Positions 33,133 to 41,498 of a DNA stretch of 64,000 nucleotides are shown one piece after another; the first letter of the stretch is position 1; each line of letters opens with the position of its first letter. Source of the stretch: an uncultured Dehalococcoidia bacterium (GTDB lineage: Bacteria > Chloroflexota > Dehalococcoidia > Lucifugimonadales > GCA-2712585). The DNA is taken from NCBI GenBank assembly GCA_958295715.1, contig OY282371.1, positions 1,969,697 to 2,033,696 on the forward strand. The letters run 5' to 3'. The position numbers and the translations under genes were made by a program. The notes under the pieces were generated by a model. That model was not told the DNA's origin. It saw only the letters and a program-made list of their open reading frames with translations, and searched no databases.

Positions 33133-34062
33133 CTACCCCGGCGGGGCGCCGCCGCCGTTGACGTGGGGCTTCAGGGCCAGATACAGAAACCTGTTCACCG
33201 GGGTATCCACCCCCGCCTCGGCCCCCAGCCGCGCCACGGCCCCGTTGAAGACATCCAGTTCAAGGCGGCGTCCCCGCTCCAAGTCCGTGTGCATAGACGC
33301 CTTGATATCCCTTGCCGCGCCATCAACGTACCCCATGGTCTGCGCCACCACGTCGTCATCCAGAAGGACGCCGCGAGCGCGTCCCACCGCCTCAATCTCC
33401 TTCATGGCGGCCACCAGCAGACCCCTGTGCTCCGGGTCCTTCAGAAGGGACCCCAAGCCGGCGCGGCAGGCGCTGGTGACCCCGGCGACGGCGGCGATGA
33501 ACAGGAACTTTGTCCACAGCGTTTTCACCACGTCCGAGGACAGTTCCCCATCGATGCCGGCCTGCCGCAGCGCGTCGCCTATCTCCCCGGCCCTCTGGCT
33601 CTGCGCCCCCGTAGCCTCGCCAAAGACGATTCGCGCCACCTCCCCCGTTTGCACGACCACGCCGGGCGAATCGATGCGGCTTTCGACGTAGGCCGCCCCC
33701 GGCAGCGCCCTGCCCTGGCCCAAGGCCTCGTCCAGCGTCCGGTGGCTGTCCACGCCGTTTTGGAGGGTAAGAACGGCGGTGTCCCCGGCCAACAGGGGCT
33801 TCATGGCGGAAATGGCGGAGTCCGTATCGTAGGCCTTCACCGTAAACAGGACCAAATCCACCCGGCCAACGTCGCCGGGGTCATCCGTCGCCTCCGCGGC
33901 CACGGTGAAATCGCCTCCACTGTGAGACACCCTCAAGCCGCTGTCCCTAATCGCCCTCAGATGCTCGCCGCGAGCTATGAAGGCGACCGGGTTTCCGGCC
34001 TTGGCCAACATCCCTCCAAAATAACCGCCCACCCCGCCTGCGCCCATCACGGCTATCCTCAT
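33133..34062 (-). CDS. 2-dehydropantoate 2-reductase-family protein
   Basis: A 309-residue protein with an NADP-binding N-terminus, MRIAVMGAGGVGGYFGGMLAKAG, LFTVKAYDTD and LTLQNGVDS, and the C-terminal domain SSDVVKTLWTKFLFIAAVAGVTSA with its catalytic lysine region. Ketopantoate reductase makes pantoate for coenzyme A. The family has several paralogues acting on other 2-oxoacids, so the PanE function is not certain. The ATG at 34062 is chosen because the upstream extension lacks family features. It may be cotranscribed with the flavoprotein that follows. Confidence 0.85.
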   Translation of the reverse strand: MRIAVMGAGGVGGYFGGMLAKAGNPVAFIARGEHLRAIRDSGLRVSHSGGDFTVAAEATDDPGDVGRVDLVLFTVKAYDTDSAISAMKPLLAGDTAVLTLQNGVDSHRTLDEALGQGRALPGAAYVESRIDSPGVVVQTGEVARIVFGEATGAQSQRAGEIGDALRQAGIDGELSSDVVKTLWTKFLFIAAVAGVTSACRAGLGSLLKDPEHRGLLVAAMKEIEAVGRARGVLLDDDVVAQTMGYVDGAARDIKASMHTDLERGRRLELDVFNGAVARLGAEAGVDTPVNRFLYLALKPHVNGGGAPPG

Positions 34063-34163
34063 GGCTGCCCTCCAACGAATATCCAACCCAAAGTATCCCA
34101 CCGCACACCCCTACGCAACCCCTAGTTCACCTTGCGGGACAGTGAGGGAAGGAACGCGCCGCC

Positions 34164-34192
34164 TTGTGCCCCGGCGATAGGCCGCCTACAAT
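34164..34192 (+). promoter_or_regulatory. Promoter of the ThDP-enzyme gene (TTGTGC-17-TACAAT)
   Basis: TTGTGC at 34164-34169 and TACAAT at 34187-34192 with a 17-base spacer. The start codon at 34220 follows a GGGGGAGG site. Confidence 0.55.
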
Positions 34193-34219
34193 GAACCTCA
34201 CCTGAACGGGGGAGGACTC

Positions 34220-35917
34220 ATGGCCAAGCTCACCGGAGCGCACCTGGTAATGCGATGCCTGAAGCTGGAGGGGATCAAGCGGGTCTTCACCATCGTGGGA
34301 GACACCATCCTGCCCCTCTGCGACGCCGCCGTTGACGAGGGAATACAGCTTATCGACACGCGCCACGAGGCCGCCGCCATGGGCATGGCCGACGCCTGGT
34401 GCCGCATTACGGGGGAACCGGCGGTCGCCATGGTCACCGGCGGCCCCGGCTTCGCCAACGCCATCTCCGGCCTCCCCAACGTTTACACCTCAGAAAGCCC
34501 CGTCATATTCATAGCCGGCGCCAGCGAACTCCCGGAGCACGGGATGCACTCCTTCCAGGAGATAGACCAGGTCGCCATGGCGCGCCCCGTCGCCAAAGGC
34601 TCATGGCTCGCCCACCACCACCACCGCATTCCCGACATGGTGGCCACCGCCTTCCGGACCGCCCTGTCGGGCCGCCCGGGCCCCGTCCACCTCACCGTGC
34701 CCATCGACGTGCAGGAGCGCTCAATCCCCGAGGAGGACTTCCCAAGATACACGCCCTCGCGCTACCGGCACCAGGGCCAAAATCCCGGCGACCCCGGCCT
34801 GGTCAAGGAGGCCGCCGGGCTGCTGAGCCGCGCGGATAGGCCCATCCTGATAGCCGCCAACGCGTCGCGGTACTCCGTGGAGCCGGAGTCGCTGCGCCAG
34901 CTTGTAGAGACCGCCGGCCTGCCCGCCTTCACCGTTGAGCAGGCCAGGGGGCTGATTTCCGACGACCATCCCCTCTGCTTCGGATACGCCGACGCGTCTC
35001 TGAACCCGGCCGCCCGGCGCTTCCGGCAGGCCGACGTGGTCCTGCTCCTGGGCAAGCGGCTCGACCACCGCTACCGGTACGGGATGCCACCCTTCTTCAG
35101 CCCCAACGCCCGCCTGATTCAGGTTGACCCGTCGGCGGAGGAGTTGGGACGCAGCCGCACCCTCACCCTGGGAATCCTGGGCCACCTCAACGCCGTGGTC
35201 GAGCAGTTGACCGCCGAGGCCGCCCGCCGGCCCCGGAGCGACATCTCCTCATGGACGCAGGCCCTTGAGTCCGACCGCCGCTCCCACCTCAAGGCCTTGG
35301 AGTCCCACGCGGTGGACGACCCGCCCCTCCACGCCATGCGCGTGTTCAAGGAGGCGCAGAACTTCTTGGACGACGACTCGGCCCTCATTTTCGACGGCGG
35401 CGACTTCGTCCAGTGGGGCCGCGGCTACCTCAAGGCGCGAAGGCCCGGGCGCTGGCTGCGCCTCGGCCCCCTCTCCCACCTCGGCTTCGGACTTCCCTAC
35501 GCCCTGGCCGCCAAGCTGGCCCTTCCCAACTCCAAGGTCTTCCTGTTCATCGGTGACGGCTCCCTGGGCTTTTACGCCATGGAGTACGACACCGCCCTAC
35601 GCCACAACCTGCCCTTCACCGCAATTTTGGGCAACGACTCGGCTTGGAGCATCGACAAGAACTTCCAGCTGGCCTACTACGGGCGCGCCGTGGCGACGGA
35701 CTTACGGCCGGTGCGTTACGACAGGATTGTCGAGGCCATAGGCGGCCACGGCGAGCGGGTTGAGGAGGCCCGGCAGCTGGCCCCGGCCATCAAACGCGCC
35801 GTGGACTCCAACCTGCCGTCCCTCGTCGACGTGGCCATCCGGCCCGCCCAAAGCCCCCTGGCCGACGCCATGATAGCCCGGCGGCTGGACGCCCGCCGCT
35901 CCGCCCCCGCCCTCTGA
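34220..35917 (+). CDS. Thiamine diphosphate-dependent decarboxylase/synthase, acetolactate synthase-like
   Basis: A 565-residue enzyme with all three domains of the family. The PYR domain has VFTIVGDTILPLCDAA and the catalytic glutamate in TRHEAAAMGMADAW, then GGPGFANAISGL. The central Rossmann-like domain follows. The C-terminal PP domain has the ThDP/Mg motif GDGSLGFYAMEYDTALRHNLPFTAILGNDSAW. Such enzymes include acetolactate synthase, oxalyl-CoA decarboxylase and benzoylformate decarboxylase. Residues alone do not fix the substrate, and there is no ilvN partner. Lone catabolic or promiscuous members are common. Confidence 0.85.
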   Translation: MAKLTGAHLVMRCLKLEGIKRVFTIVGDTILPLCDAAVDEGIQLIDTRHEAAAMGMADAWCRITGEPAVAMVTGGPGFANAISGLPNVYTSESPVIFIAGASELPEHGMHSFQEIDQVAMARPVAKGSWLAHHHHRIPDMVATAFRTALSGRPGPVHLTVPIDVQERSIPEEDFPRYTPSRYRHQGQNPGDPGLVKEAAGLLSRADRPILIAANASRYSVEPESLRQLVETAGLPAFTVEQARGLISDDHPLCFGYADASLNPAARRFRQADVVLLLGKRLDHRYRYGMPPFFSPNARLIQVDPSAEELGRSRTLTLGILGHLNAVVEQLTAEAARRPRSDISSWTQALESDRRSHLKALESHAVDDPPLHAMRVFKEAQNFLDDDSALIFDGGDFVQWGRGYLKARRPGRWLRLGPLSHLGFGLPYALAAKLALPNSKVFLFIGDGSLGFYAMEYDTALRHNLPFTAILGNDSAWSIDKNFQLAYYGRAVATDLRPVRYDRIVEAIGGHGERVEEARQLAPAIKRAVDSNLPSLVDVAIRPAQSPLADAMIARRLDARRSAPAL

Positions 35918-36183
35918 GGGCCACCCACAACTGACGCATTCCGTCATTCCCGCCCCCCTTTCGTCATTCCCGCGCAGGCGGGAAGGGCGCGTGCGCCCAC
36001 TTAGTTTTGAAGAGCGTTGGGTGGCTTCTGGATTCCCGCCACCCATCCGTCATTCCCGCCCCCCCCCCTTTCGTCATTCCCGCTCTCTCCCCTCCGTCAT
36101 TCCCGCGCAGGCGGGAATCCATCTTCTCCCCTCCATTACGCCAGGGCAATCGGGCAACGGCGCGAATCACCGGCAAGGGCTAG
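35918..36183. repeat. Intergenic repeat cluster after the ThDP enzyme
   Basis: Half copies (GTCATTCCCGCCCCCC) alternate with an extended copy at about 35962-36022 and a simple copy at 36093-36123. No gene is visible. Confidence 0.85.
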
Positions 36184-36254
36184 GCTAGTTGCGACCAGAC
36201 CGGCTTAAGGTCTCCATCCCTCGTTAGGTGGGGAGACGGGAGTGTCCCAGGCAG
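36184..36254. repeat. Second dispersed repeat family, copy 2 (inverted)
   Basis: Inverted relative to 17630-17706: GACCAGACCGGCTTAAGG, then TCTCCATCCCTCGTTAGG and a GAGACGGG..TGTCCC end. Several substitutions separate the two copies. Translation yields nothing recognisable. Confidence 0.75.
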
Positions 36255-36474
36255 ACTTCTCATGCGGTTGGCCGCAGCGCAACGCGCCGGGGGGATGGAT
36301 TCCCGCCTGCGCGGGAATGACGGAAAGGAGATGGGAGGCGGGCCCTCATGCGGTTGGCCCTGGGGCTTGAGGCGTCGGCTCTACGACGTGGCCTTCCTGG
36401 ATTCCCGTTTTCACGGGAATGACGGGAGGGTGAAGGGCTTCCACGCCCCACGCGCGCCCATACATGGCCGCGGC
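36255..36474. repeat. Intergenic stretch upstream of argF with inverted-repeat copies
   Basis: Copies lie at 36294-36324 (GCCTGCGCGGG core) and 36397-36424 (GTTTTCACGGG core), both in the minus orientation. Confidence 0.8.
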
Positions 36475-36504
36475 TTGAAGGTGTATACTCTTCTAAGTTA
36501 TGAT
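36475..36504 (+). promoter_or_regulatory. Promoter of argF (TTGAAG-18-TATGAT)
   Basis: TTGAAG at 36475-36480 and TATGAT at 36499-36504, 18 bases apart. A TATACT at 36484-36489 lies within the spacer and could be an alternative -10. No clear arginine-repressor palindrome was identified. Confidence 0.5.
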
Positions 36505-36522
36505 TCTGTGCGGAGAACCCAC

Positions 36523-37443
36523 ATGCCCGACAAAAACTTCCTCTCAATCACCGACCTGAGCGCCGCTAAAATGCTTGGCTTGGTCGAAAGGGCCGCGAGC
36601 ATGAAGGCCGGCAGCCACTGCAAGGCCTTGGCCGGCCGCTCCGTGCTCCTCCTCTTCGAGAAGCCATCCCTCCGCACCAGGGCCAGCTTCGACGTGGGCA
36701 TAAACCAGATGGGCGGCCACTGCCTTTACATGGGCGCGCAGGAGGTGGACTTGGGAATCCGGGAGCCCGTCGCCGACGTGGCCCGGGTGGTGTCCCGGTA
36801 CGTGGACTGCATCGTCGCCCGCGTAAACGCCCACGACTCCTTGAAGGCCCTGGCCCAACACGCCTCGGTTCCCGTGGTAAACGCCCTCTCCGACTGGGAA
36901 CACCCCTGCCAGATAATCGCCGACCTCCAGACCATCATGGAGGCCAAAGGCCGGCTGTCGGGCCTGACGGTGGCCTTTGTGGGTGACGGCAACAACGTGG
37001 CCCGGAGCCTGGCCCTCGGCGTGTGCTCCGTGGGCTCCAACTTCGTCATCGCATCCCCCGAGGGCTACGGCCTCGACCCGGCCTCCCTGGAAACGGCGCG
37101 GAAGCGGGCCTCCAACCACCACGGGGCGGTCAAGACCACCACCGACCCCCGGGAGGCCGTGGCCGGCGCCGACGTGGTCTACACCGACGTATGGATAAGC
37201 ATGGGTGACGAAGCCGAACGCGCCGCCCGGATGAAGGCCTTTCAAGGCTACACCGTGAATCCTGACCTCATGTCCCTAGCCCGTCCCGACGCCATCTTAA
37301 TGCACGACATGCCCGCGCACTACGGCGAGGAGGTCTCCCCCGGGATGCTGGACGGCCCCCAGTCCGTGGCCTTCGACCAGGCGGAAAACCGCCTCCACGC
37401 CCAAAAAGCCCTGCTGGAATACATCCTTGGGCCGGAGGGGTAG
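36523..37443 (+). CDS. argF: Ornithine carbamoyltransferase
   Basis: Transfers a carbamoyl group from carbamoyl phosphate to ornithine to form citrulline in arginine synthesis. The 306 residues show the carbamoyl phosphate loop FEKPSLRTRASF, the HPCQIIADLQT motif, GDGNNVARSL and the ornithine-loop motif DVWISMG. The other ornithine-binding signature, normally HCLPA, reads HDMPAHYGEE, so the usual cysteine is aspartate. The fold and remaining motifs still favour ornithine. The start at 36523 is set by the promoter and the MPDKNFLSITDLS beginning. der follows after about 50 bases. Confidence 0.88.
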   Translation: MPDKNFLSITDLSAAKMLGLVERAASMKAGSHCKALAGRSVLLLFEKPSLRTRASFDVGINQMGGHCLYMGAQEVDLGIREPVADVARVVSRYVDCIVARVNAHDSLKALAQHASVPVVNALSDWEHPCQIIADLQTIMEAKGRLSGLTVAFVGDGNNVARSLALGVCSVGSNFVIASPEGYGLDPASLETARKRASNHHGAVKTTTDPREAVAGADVVYTDVWISMGDEAERAARMKAFQGYTVNPDLMSLARPDAILMHDMPAHYGEEVSPGMLDGPQSVAFDQAENRLHAQKALLEYILGPEG

Positions 37444-37494
37444 GGCCGTCTCCAACCCCCAGGCCGGAGGGAGCGCGCGCCCACCGCAGAAGCC

Positions 37495-38808
37495 ATGACC
37501 AAACCGTTGGTAGCAATAATCGGCAGGCCCAACGTGGGCAAGTCCACCCTGTTCAACCGGCTGGTGGGCCGGCGGGAGGCCGTGGTCACCGACGTGCCGG
37601 GCACCACCCGCGACCGCATTTTAGGGGAGGTGGAGTGGGACGACCACGCCTTCACCGTCGTCGACACCGGAGGGCTTGAGCCGCCGGGGGAAGACCCCCT
37701 CAAGGGAAAGGTCAGGTCCCAGGTGGAAACGGCCATCGACGATGCGGACCTGCTCCTCTTTTTGGTGGACGGCATTGACGGGCTGAACCCCATAGACCAG
37801 GATATCGCCCTCCAGGTGCGGCGCCGTGAAAAGCCCTGCATAACGGTGGTCACTAAGGTGGACAACCAGCAGAGGGAGTTGTCAGCCGCCGAGTTCTACC
37901 GCCTGGGCATGGGCGAACCCTTCTTAATTAGCGCGTACCACAACCTCGGCATCCACGACCTGGTGGAGCGCGTAATCGCCCTTCTTCCCCCCGCAGAGGT
38001 CGAGGAGGAGGAGGCCGGGGTTCCTAGAATCGCCATTCTGGGCAGGACCAACGTGGGCAAGTCTCAACTGCTGAACGCGATACTGGGTGAGGAACGGGCC
38101 ATCGTCAGCGAGATAGCGGGAACGACCAGGGACAGCCTGGACACCCGCTTTGATTTTGAGAACAGCCCCATGGTTCTGGTGGACACCGCGGGGGTACGCC
38201 GCCGCGGCCAAGTGCGTCCGGGCATCGAACGGTACAGCGTCCTGCGGGCCTTCCGCGCCATAGAGCGTTCCGACATCGCCTTCATGGTCATGGACGCCAC
38301 GGAGTTGGCCACGGCCCAAGACGCCCACGTCTTCGGCTACGCCGCCGACTCCTTCAAGGGGATGATAGCCGTGGTCAACAAGTGGGACCTGGTCCCATCC
38401 AAGGACGGCGCCGAGATGGAGGAGGCCATCTGGACGGTGCGCCGCCGGTTCCACTTCATGCCCTACGTGCCCATAGCCTTCATCTCGGCCCTGAAGAATG
38501 AGGGCGTGAGCGACCTGCTGCGCCTGGCCCTCGACCTGTACCAAGAGCGGAACCGGGTGGCGCCTCCCCACCAGCTCAAGCGGACGCTGACGGAGGCCTT
38601 GGCCGACAAGCTGCCCGCCTCCACAGGACCCAGGCAGGTGTCCATTCGAGACGTTAGGCAGGTGGGCGTCAATCCACCCACCTTCATCTTCAGCGTAAAC
38701 GACCCAAAGGTGCACTTCTCCTACCGGCGCTACCTGGAAAACCGCATAAGAAGGGCCTTCGACTTCCGGCACACCCACTTGAGGCTCGTCTTCAAGCGGG
38801 GGAAGTGA
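37495..38808 (+). CDS. der: Ribosome-associated GTPase Der (EngA)
   Basis: A 437-residue protein with two tandem GTPase domains and a C-terminal KH-like domain. The first domain has GRPNVGKST, DVPGTTRD, DTGG and TKVD. The second has GRTNVGKSQ, AGTTRDS, DTAG and NKWD. The KH-like end reads NPPTFIFSVNDP...SYRRYLENRIR. Der is needed for large-subunit assembly. The gene overlaps plsY by 4 bases (GTGA) and heads a der-plsY-gpsA cluster, a common bacterial arrangement. Confidence 0.97.
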   Translation: MTKPLVAIIGRPNVGKSTLFNRLVGRREAVVTDVPGTTRDRILGEVEWDDHAFTVVDTGGLEPPGEDPLKGKVRSQVETAIDDADLLLFLVDGIDGLNPIDQDIALQVRRREKPCITVVTKVDNQQRELSAAEFYRLGMGEPFLISAYHNLGIHDLVERVIALLPPAEVEEEEAGVPRIAILGRTNVGKSQLLNAILGEERAIVSEIAGTTRDSLDTRFDFENSPMVLVDTAGVRRRGQVRPGIERYSVLRAFRAIERSDIAFMVMDATELATAQDAHVFGYAADSFKGMIAVVNKWDLVPSKDGAEMEEAIWTVRRRFHFMPYVPIAFISALKNEGVSDLLRLALDLYQERNRVAPPHQLKRTLTEALADKLPASTGPRQVSIRDVRQVGVNPPTFIFSVNDPKVHFSYRRYLENRIRRAFDFRHTHLRLVFKRGK

Positions 38809-39527
38809 CCGTGCGGCTGGCCGTTATCCTCCTCGCCCTGCCACCGCTGCTGGCGGCCTACGCGGCGGGAGTGGTCCTGACCTTCGACACGTCCCAAACC
38901 CTGCCCCAGTACCTTTTGCTGATACCCTTGGCCTACATGCTCGGCTCCGTGCCCTGGGGCTTCCTGCTAATAAGGCTCACTCAGGGCGAGGACATCCGGG
39001 AGAGCGGCAGCGGGGGCATCGGAACGTCCAACGTCCTGCGGAGGGGCGGGACCAAGGTCGCCGCCGCGGTGCTGGTCCTGGACATGAGCAAGGGGGTTCT
39101 CGCCGTCCTACTGGCCGTTGCCATCGCAGACACCGCCGCCGCCGAGGTGACCGCCGGCCTCATGGCGTTGGTGGGCCACAACTGGCCCGTATTCCTGAAG
39201 TTCAAAGGCGGCCGCGGCATAGCCACCGGGGCCGGCGCCCTGGGTCTCATTAGCCCCATAGCCCTCGCCGCCAGCGTGAGCGTGTTCGCTATCACCGTCT
39301 ACGCCACCCGGTACGTCTCCCTGGGGTCCCTCCTCTGCGTCATAGCGGCGGTGGTCGTCACCGCCCTTCAAGCCGCTATCTGGGGCCACCCGTCCATCAC
39401 CCTAATTTACACGGGCGTAGGCGGGGCGATGATATTCTGGCAGCACCGGGGCAACATCCACCGCCTCCTGAACGGCTCAGAACGACGCCTGGGCGAGCCT
39501 AACGGCAAGGCCCCTGAGCGAGCGTAG
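38805..39527 (+). CDS. plsY: Acyl-phosphate:glycerol-3-phosphate acyltransferase
   Basis: PlsY acylates glycerol-3-phosphate from acyl-phosphate, the first step of phospholipid synthesis. The 240-residue membrane protein has its three cytosolic motifs: GSVPWGFLL...GSGGIGTSNVLRRGG, GHNWPVFLKFKGGRGIATGAG and a late WQHRGNIHRLLNGSE. Several hydrophobic segments separate them. The GTG start overlaps the der stop. A second GTG at 38811 is possible. gpsA, whose enzyme makes the substrate, follows directly. Confidence 0.95.
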   Translation: MTVRLAVILLALPPLLAAYAAGVVLTFDTSQTLPQYLLLIPLAYMLGSVPWGFLLIRLTQGEDIRESGSGGIGTSNVLRRGGTKVAAAVLVLDMSKGVLAVLLAVAIADTAAAEVTAGLMALVGHNWPVFLKFKGGRGIATGAGALGLISPIALAASVSVFAITVYATRYVSLGSLLCVIAAVVVTALQAAIWGHPSITLIYTGVGGAMIFWQHRGNIHRLLNGSERRLGEPNGKAPERA

Positions 39528-39533
39528 CGGCCC

Positions 39534-40532
39534 TTGGCTCGGGCGGCCATAGTAGGAACCACCACCTGGGGAGTCACCCTGGCTATTCACCTTAGCCGGA
39601 ACAAGGCGTCCACCACGCTTCTGGCTAGGACGTTGGAAGAGGCCCAACGCCTCGGCTCCGAGCGAGCGAGCCCCCGCCTTCCCGCCGGAACGCGCCTTCC
39701 CGACGCTCTGGCCGCGACCCACCGGCCAAACGAGGCCCTACGCGGCGCCACGGTGGTTATCCTGGCGGTTCCATCCCACCGGTTCCGGCAAAACCTCCTT
39801 TGGATACGGGACTCGGTGGAACCGGGGGCCATACTGCTGAGCGCCACCAAGGGCCTGGAGTTGGACGGCGGCAAGACCATGGGCGAGGTGGTGGCGGAGC
39901 TGATGCCCGAGGACGCCGTCCGGCGGTACGCCGTTCTATCGGGGCCGAATCTGGCCGCGGAGGTCCTGACCCGGAAGCCCGCCTCCACCGTCGTCGCCAG
40001 CAGGGACAGGGACGCCGCGACGCTGGTCCAGACCATGTTCATGTCCCCCGCCTTCCGGGTTTACACCAACGAAGACGTGATAGGGGTGGAGTTGGCGGGG
40101 GCGCTGAAGAACGTTATCGCCTTGGGCTGCGGCATATGCGACGGGCTGGGCTACGGCGATAACGCCAAGGCCGCTTTCATCACCCGCGGCCTGGCGGAGA
40201 TAACGCGCCTGGGCGTGCGGGCCGGCGCCAGTCCCCTGACCTTCGCGGGGCTGGCGGGTCTGGGCGACGTGGTGGCCACCTGCTTCAGCCCCCTCAGCCG
40301 GAACCGGTTTGTTGGCGAGGAGTTGGCCAAGGGGAGGCCCTTGGACGAGATTCTGGCCGCTATGAATAACGTGGCGGAGGGTGTGTACACCACCTCAGCC
40401 GCCCTGCGAATGGCCGAGTCGCTGGGGGTGGAGGCGCCCATAACCCGCGCCATTTACCAGACCCTCTTTGAAGGACTGGACCTGAAGCGGGCAATAACGA
40501 ATCTAATGGGCCGTCCGCCCCGGCGCGAGTAG
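39534..40532 (+). CDS. gpsA: NAD(P)-dependent glycerol-3-phosphate dehydrogenase
   Basis: GpsA reduces dihydroxyacetone phosphate to sn-glycerol-3-phosphate for the adjacent PlsY. The 332 residues include LSATKGLE, LSGPNLAAEV, the catalytic-lysine motif GALKNVIALGCGICDGLGYGDNAKAAFITRGLAE and FAGLAGLGDVVATC. The start must be the TTG at 39534, because the in-frame codon at 39525 is the plsY stop. The nucleotide-binding turn, normally G-x-G-x-W-G, reads G-T-T-T-W-G: the middle glycine is lost. Otherwise the gene is intact. Confidence 0.92.
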   Translation: MARAAIVGTTTWGVTLAIHLSRNKASTTLLARTLEEAQRLGSERASPRLPAGTRLPDALAATHRPNEALRGATVVILAVPSHRFRQNLLWIRDSVEPGAILLSATKGLELDGGKTMGEVVAELMPEDAVRRYAVLSGPNLAAEVLTRKPASTVVASRDRDAATLVQTMFMSPAFRVYTNEDVIGVELAGALKNVIALGCGICDGLGYGDNAKAAFITRGLAEITRLGVRAGASPLTFAGLAGLGDVVATCFSPLSRNRFVGEELAKGRPLDEILAAMNNVAEGVYTTSAALRMAESLGVEAPITRAIYQTLFEGLDLKRAITNLMGRPPRRE

Positions 40533-40574
40533 TCCCGGCGCGCCTTAAATTCCCGCGAACTCCCCGGCGCGCCG

Positions 40575-41432
40575 TCATTCCTTGGAGCACACCAGCGTCA
40601 CCCAGTCATCTATGGCGCGGCGGCTCCGCAGCGTGAACCCCACCTCCCGCAGCCGCTCGGCTACGCCCTGCTCCTGCCGGTCCAGAAAGCCGCCCGCCAC
40701 CAACCGGCCGCCCCTCACGAGACAGGCGAACAGGTCACCGGCCCTGTCCTCCACCACCTTGGAGCTAATGTTGGCCGTGGCAAGGTCAAAGGCGTTGGCC
40801 GGCGCCTTGCCGTTGGGAAGGGTCCCGCGAACCAGCCTCACCCTGTCGTGCACGCCGTTTCGCTTCAGGGCCTGCCGCGCCGCCTTAACCGCCGTCGGGT
40901 CCACGTCTAAGGCCACCACGTGACTCGCTCCCAACCCGATGGCCGCGATGCTGAGGATGCCGGAACCCGTCCCCAGGTCCAAGACCCGCGTCCCGGGACG
41001 CGTCAGGTTCTCCAACTCCTCCAAGCACATAAGCGTGGTGGGATGGTGGCCCGTGCCGAAGGCCAACCCCGGGTCTATCTCCATGACCAACTCGCCGTCG
41101 CGGGCGTCGTAGGATATCCACGGCGGCCTAATCACAAGGCGGCGGCCCGCCCTCAACAGGGTGAACTGCTCCTTCCAGGCCTCCTGCCAGTCCACCCCGT
41201 CAAGCTCCCGAACGCAGAGGTCGCCAATAGGCTTGAGGGAGCCTATCAACTTCACTCCAACCTCTATCCGCGCCCGCTTCTGCTTGGAGGTTGAGGTCAG
41301 ATAAGTGCGCAGCAGGGCCTGGCCGCCGCCAACGTCTTCAATAGAAAGCCCCTTGCCGTAGCGCCCGAAGAGGTAGGACACCGGCTCAACAAACTCCGAT
41401 GGGACTTGAACGCTGAGCTCCAGCCACTGCAT
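40575..41432 (-). CDS. prmA: Ribosomal protein L11 methyltransferase
   Basis: PrmA methylates lysines and the N-terminus of ribosomal protein L11 with S-adenosylmethionine. The 285-residue protein has an N-terminal substrate-recognition domain. The methyltransferase core follows: DPGLAFGTGHHPTT, VLDLGTGSGILSIAA, VALDVDPTAV and ATANISSKVV (the NI motif). It is the third gene of a minus-strand hrcA-dnaJ-prmA operon, 66 bases after dnaJ; dnaJ-prmA linkage is common in Gram-positive-type and Chloroflexota genomes. Confidence 0.94.
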   Translation of the reverse strand: MQWLELSVQVPSEFVEPVSYLFGRYGKGLSIEDVGGGQALLRTYLTSTSKQKRARIEVGVKLIGSLKPIGDLCVRELDGVDWQEAWKEQFTLLRAGRRLVIRPPWISYDARDGELVMEIDPGLAFGTGHHPTTLMCLEELENLTRPGTRVLDLGTGSGILSIAAIGLGASHVVALDVDPTAVKAARQALKRNGVHDRVRLVRGTLPNGKAPANAFDLATANISSKVVEDRAGDLFACLVRGGRLVAGGFLDRQEQGVAERLREVGFTLRSRRAIDDWVTLVCSKE

Positions 41433-41498
41433 GGGCTAACTATACCAAAACGGCCAAGGGATTGGCTCCCTAGGCCCGCGCGCATAGCGGCTGACCGG

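Noticed and set aside
31668-33161. Long plus-strand frame across the flavoprotein gene
   Set aside because: It is antisense to a gene with clear fold motifs and includes repeat and transposase-remnant sequence.
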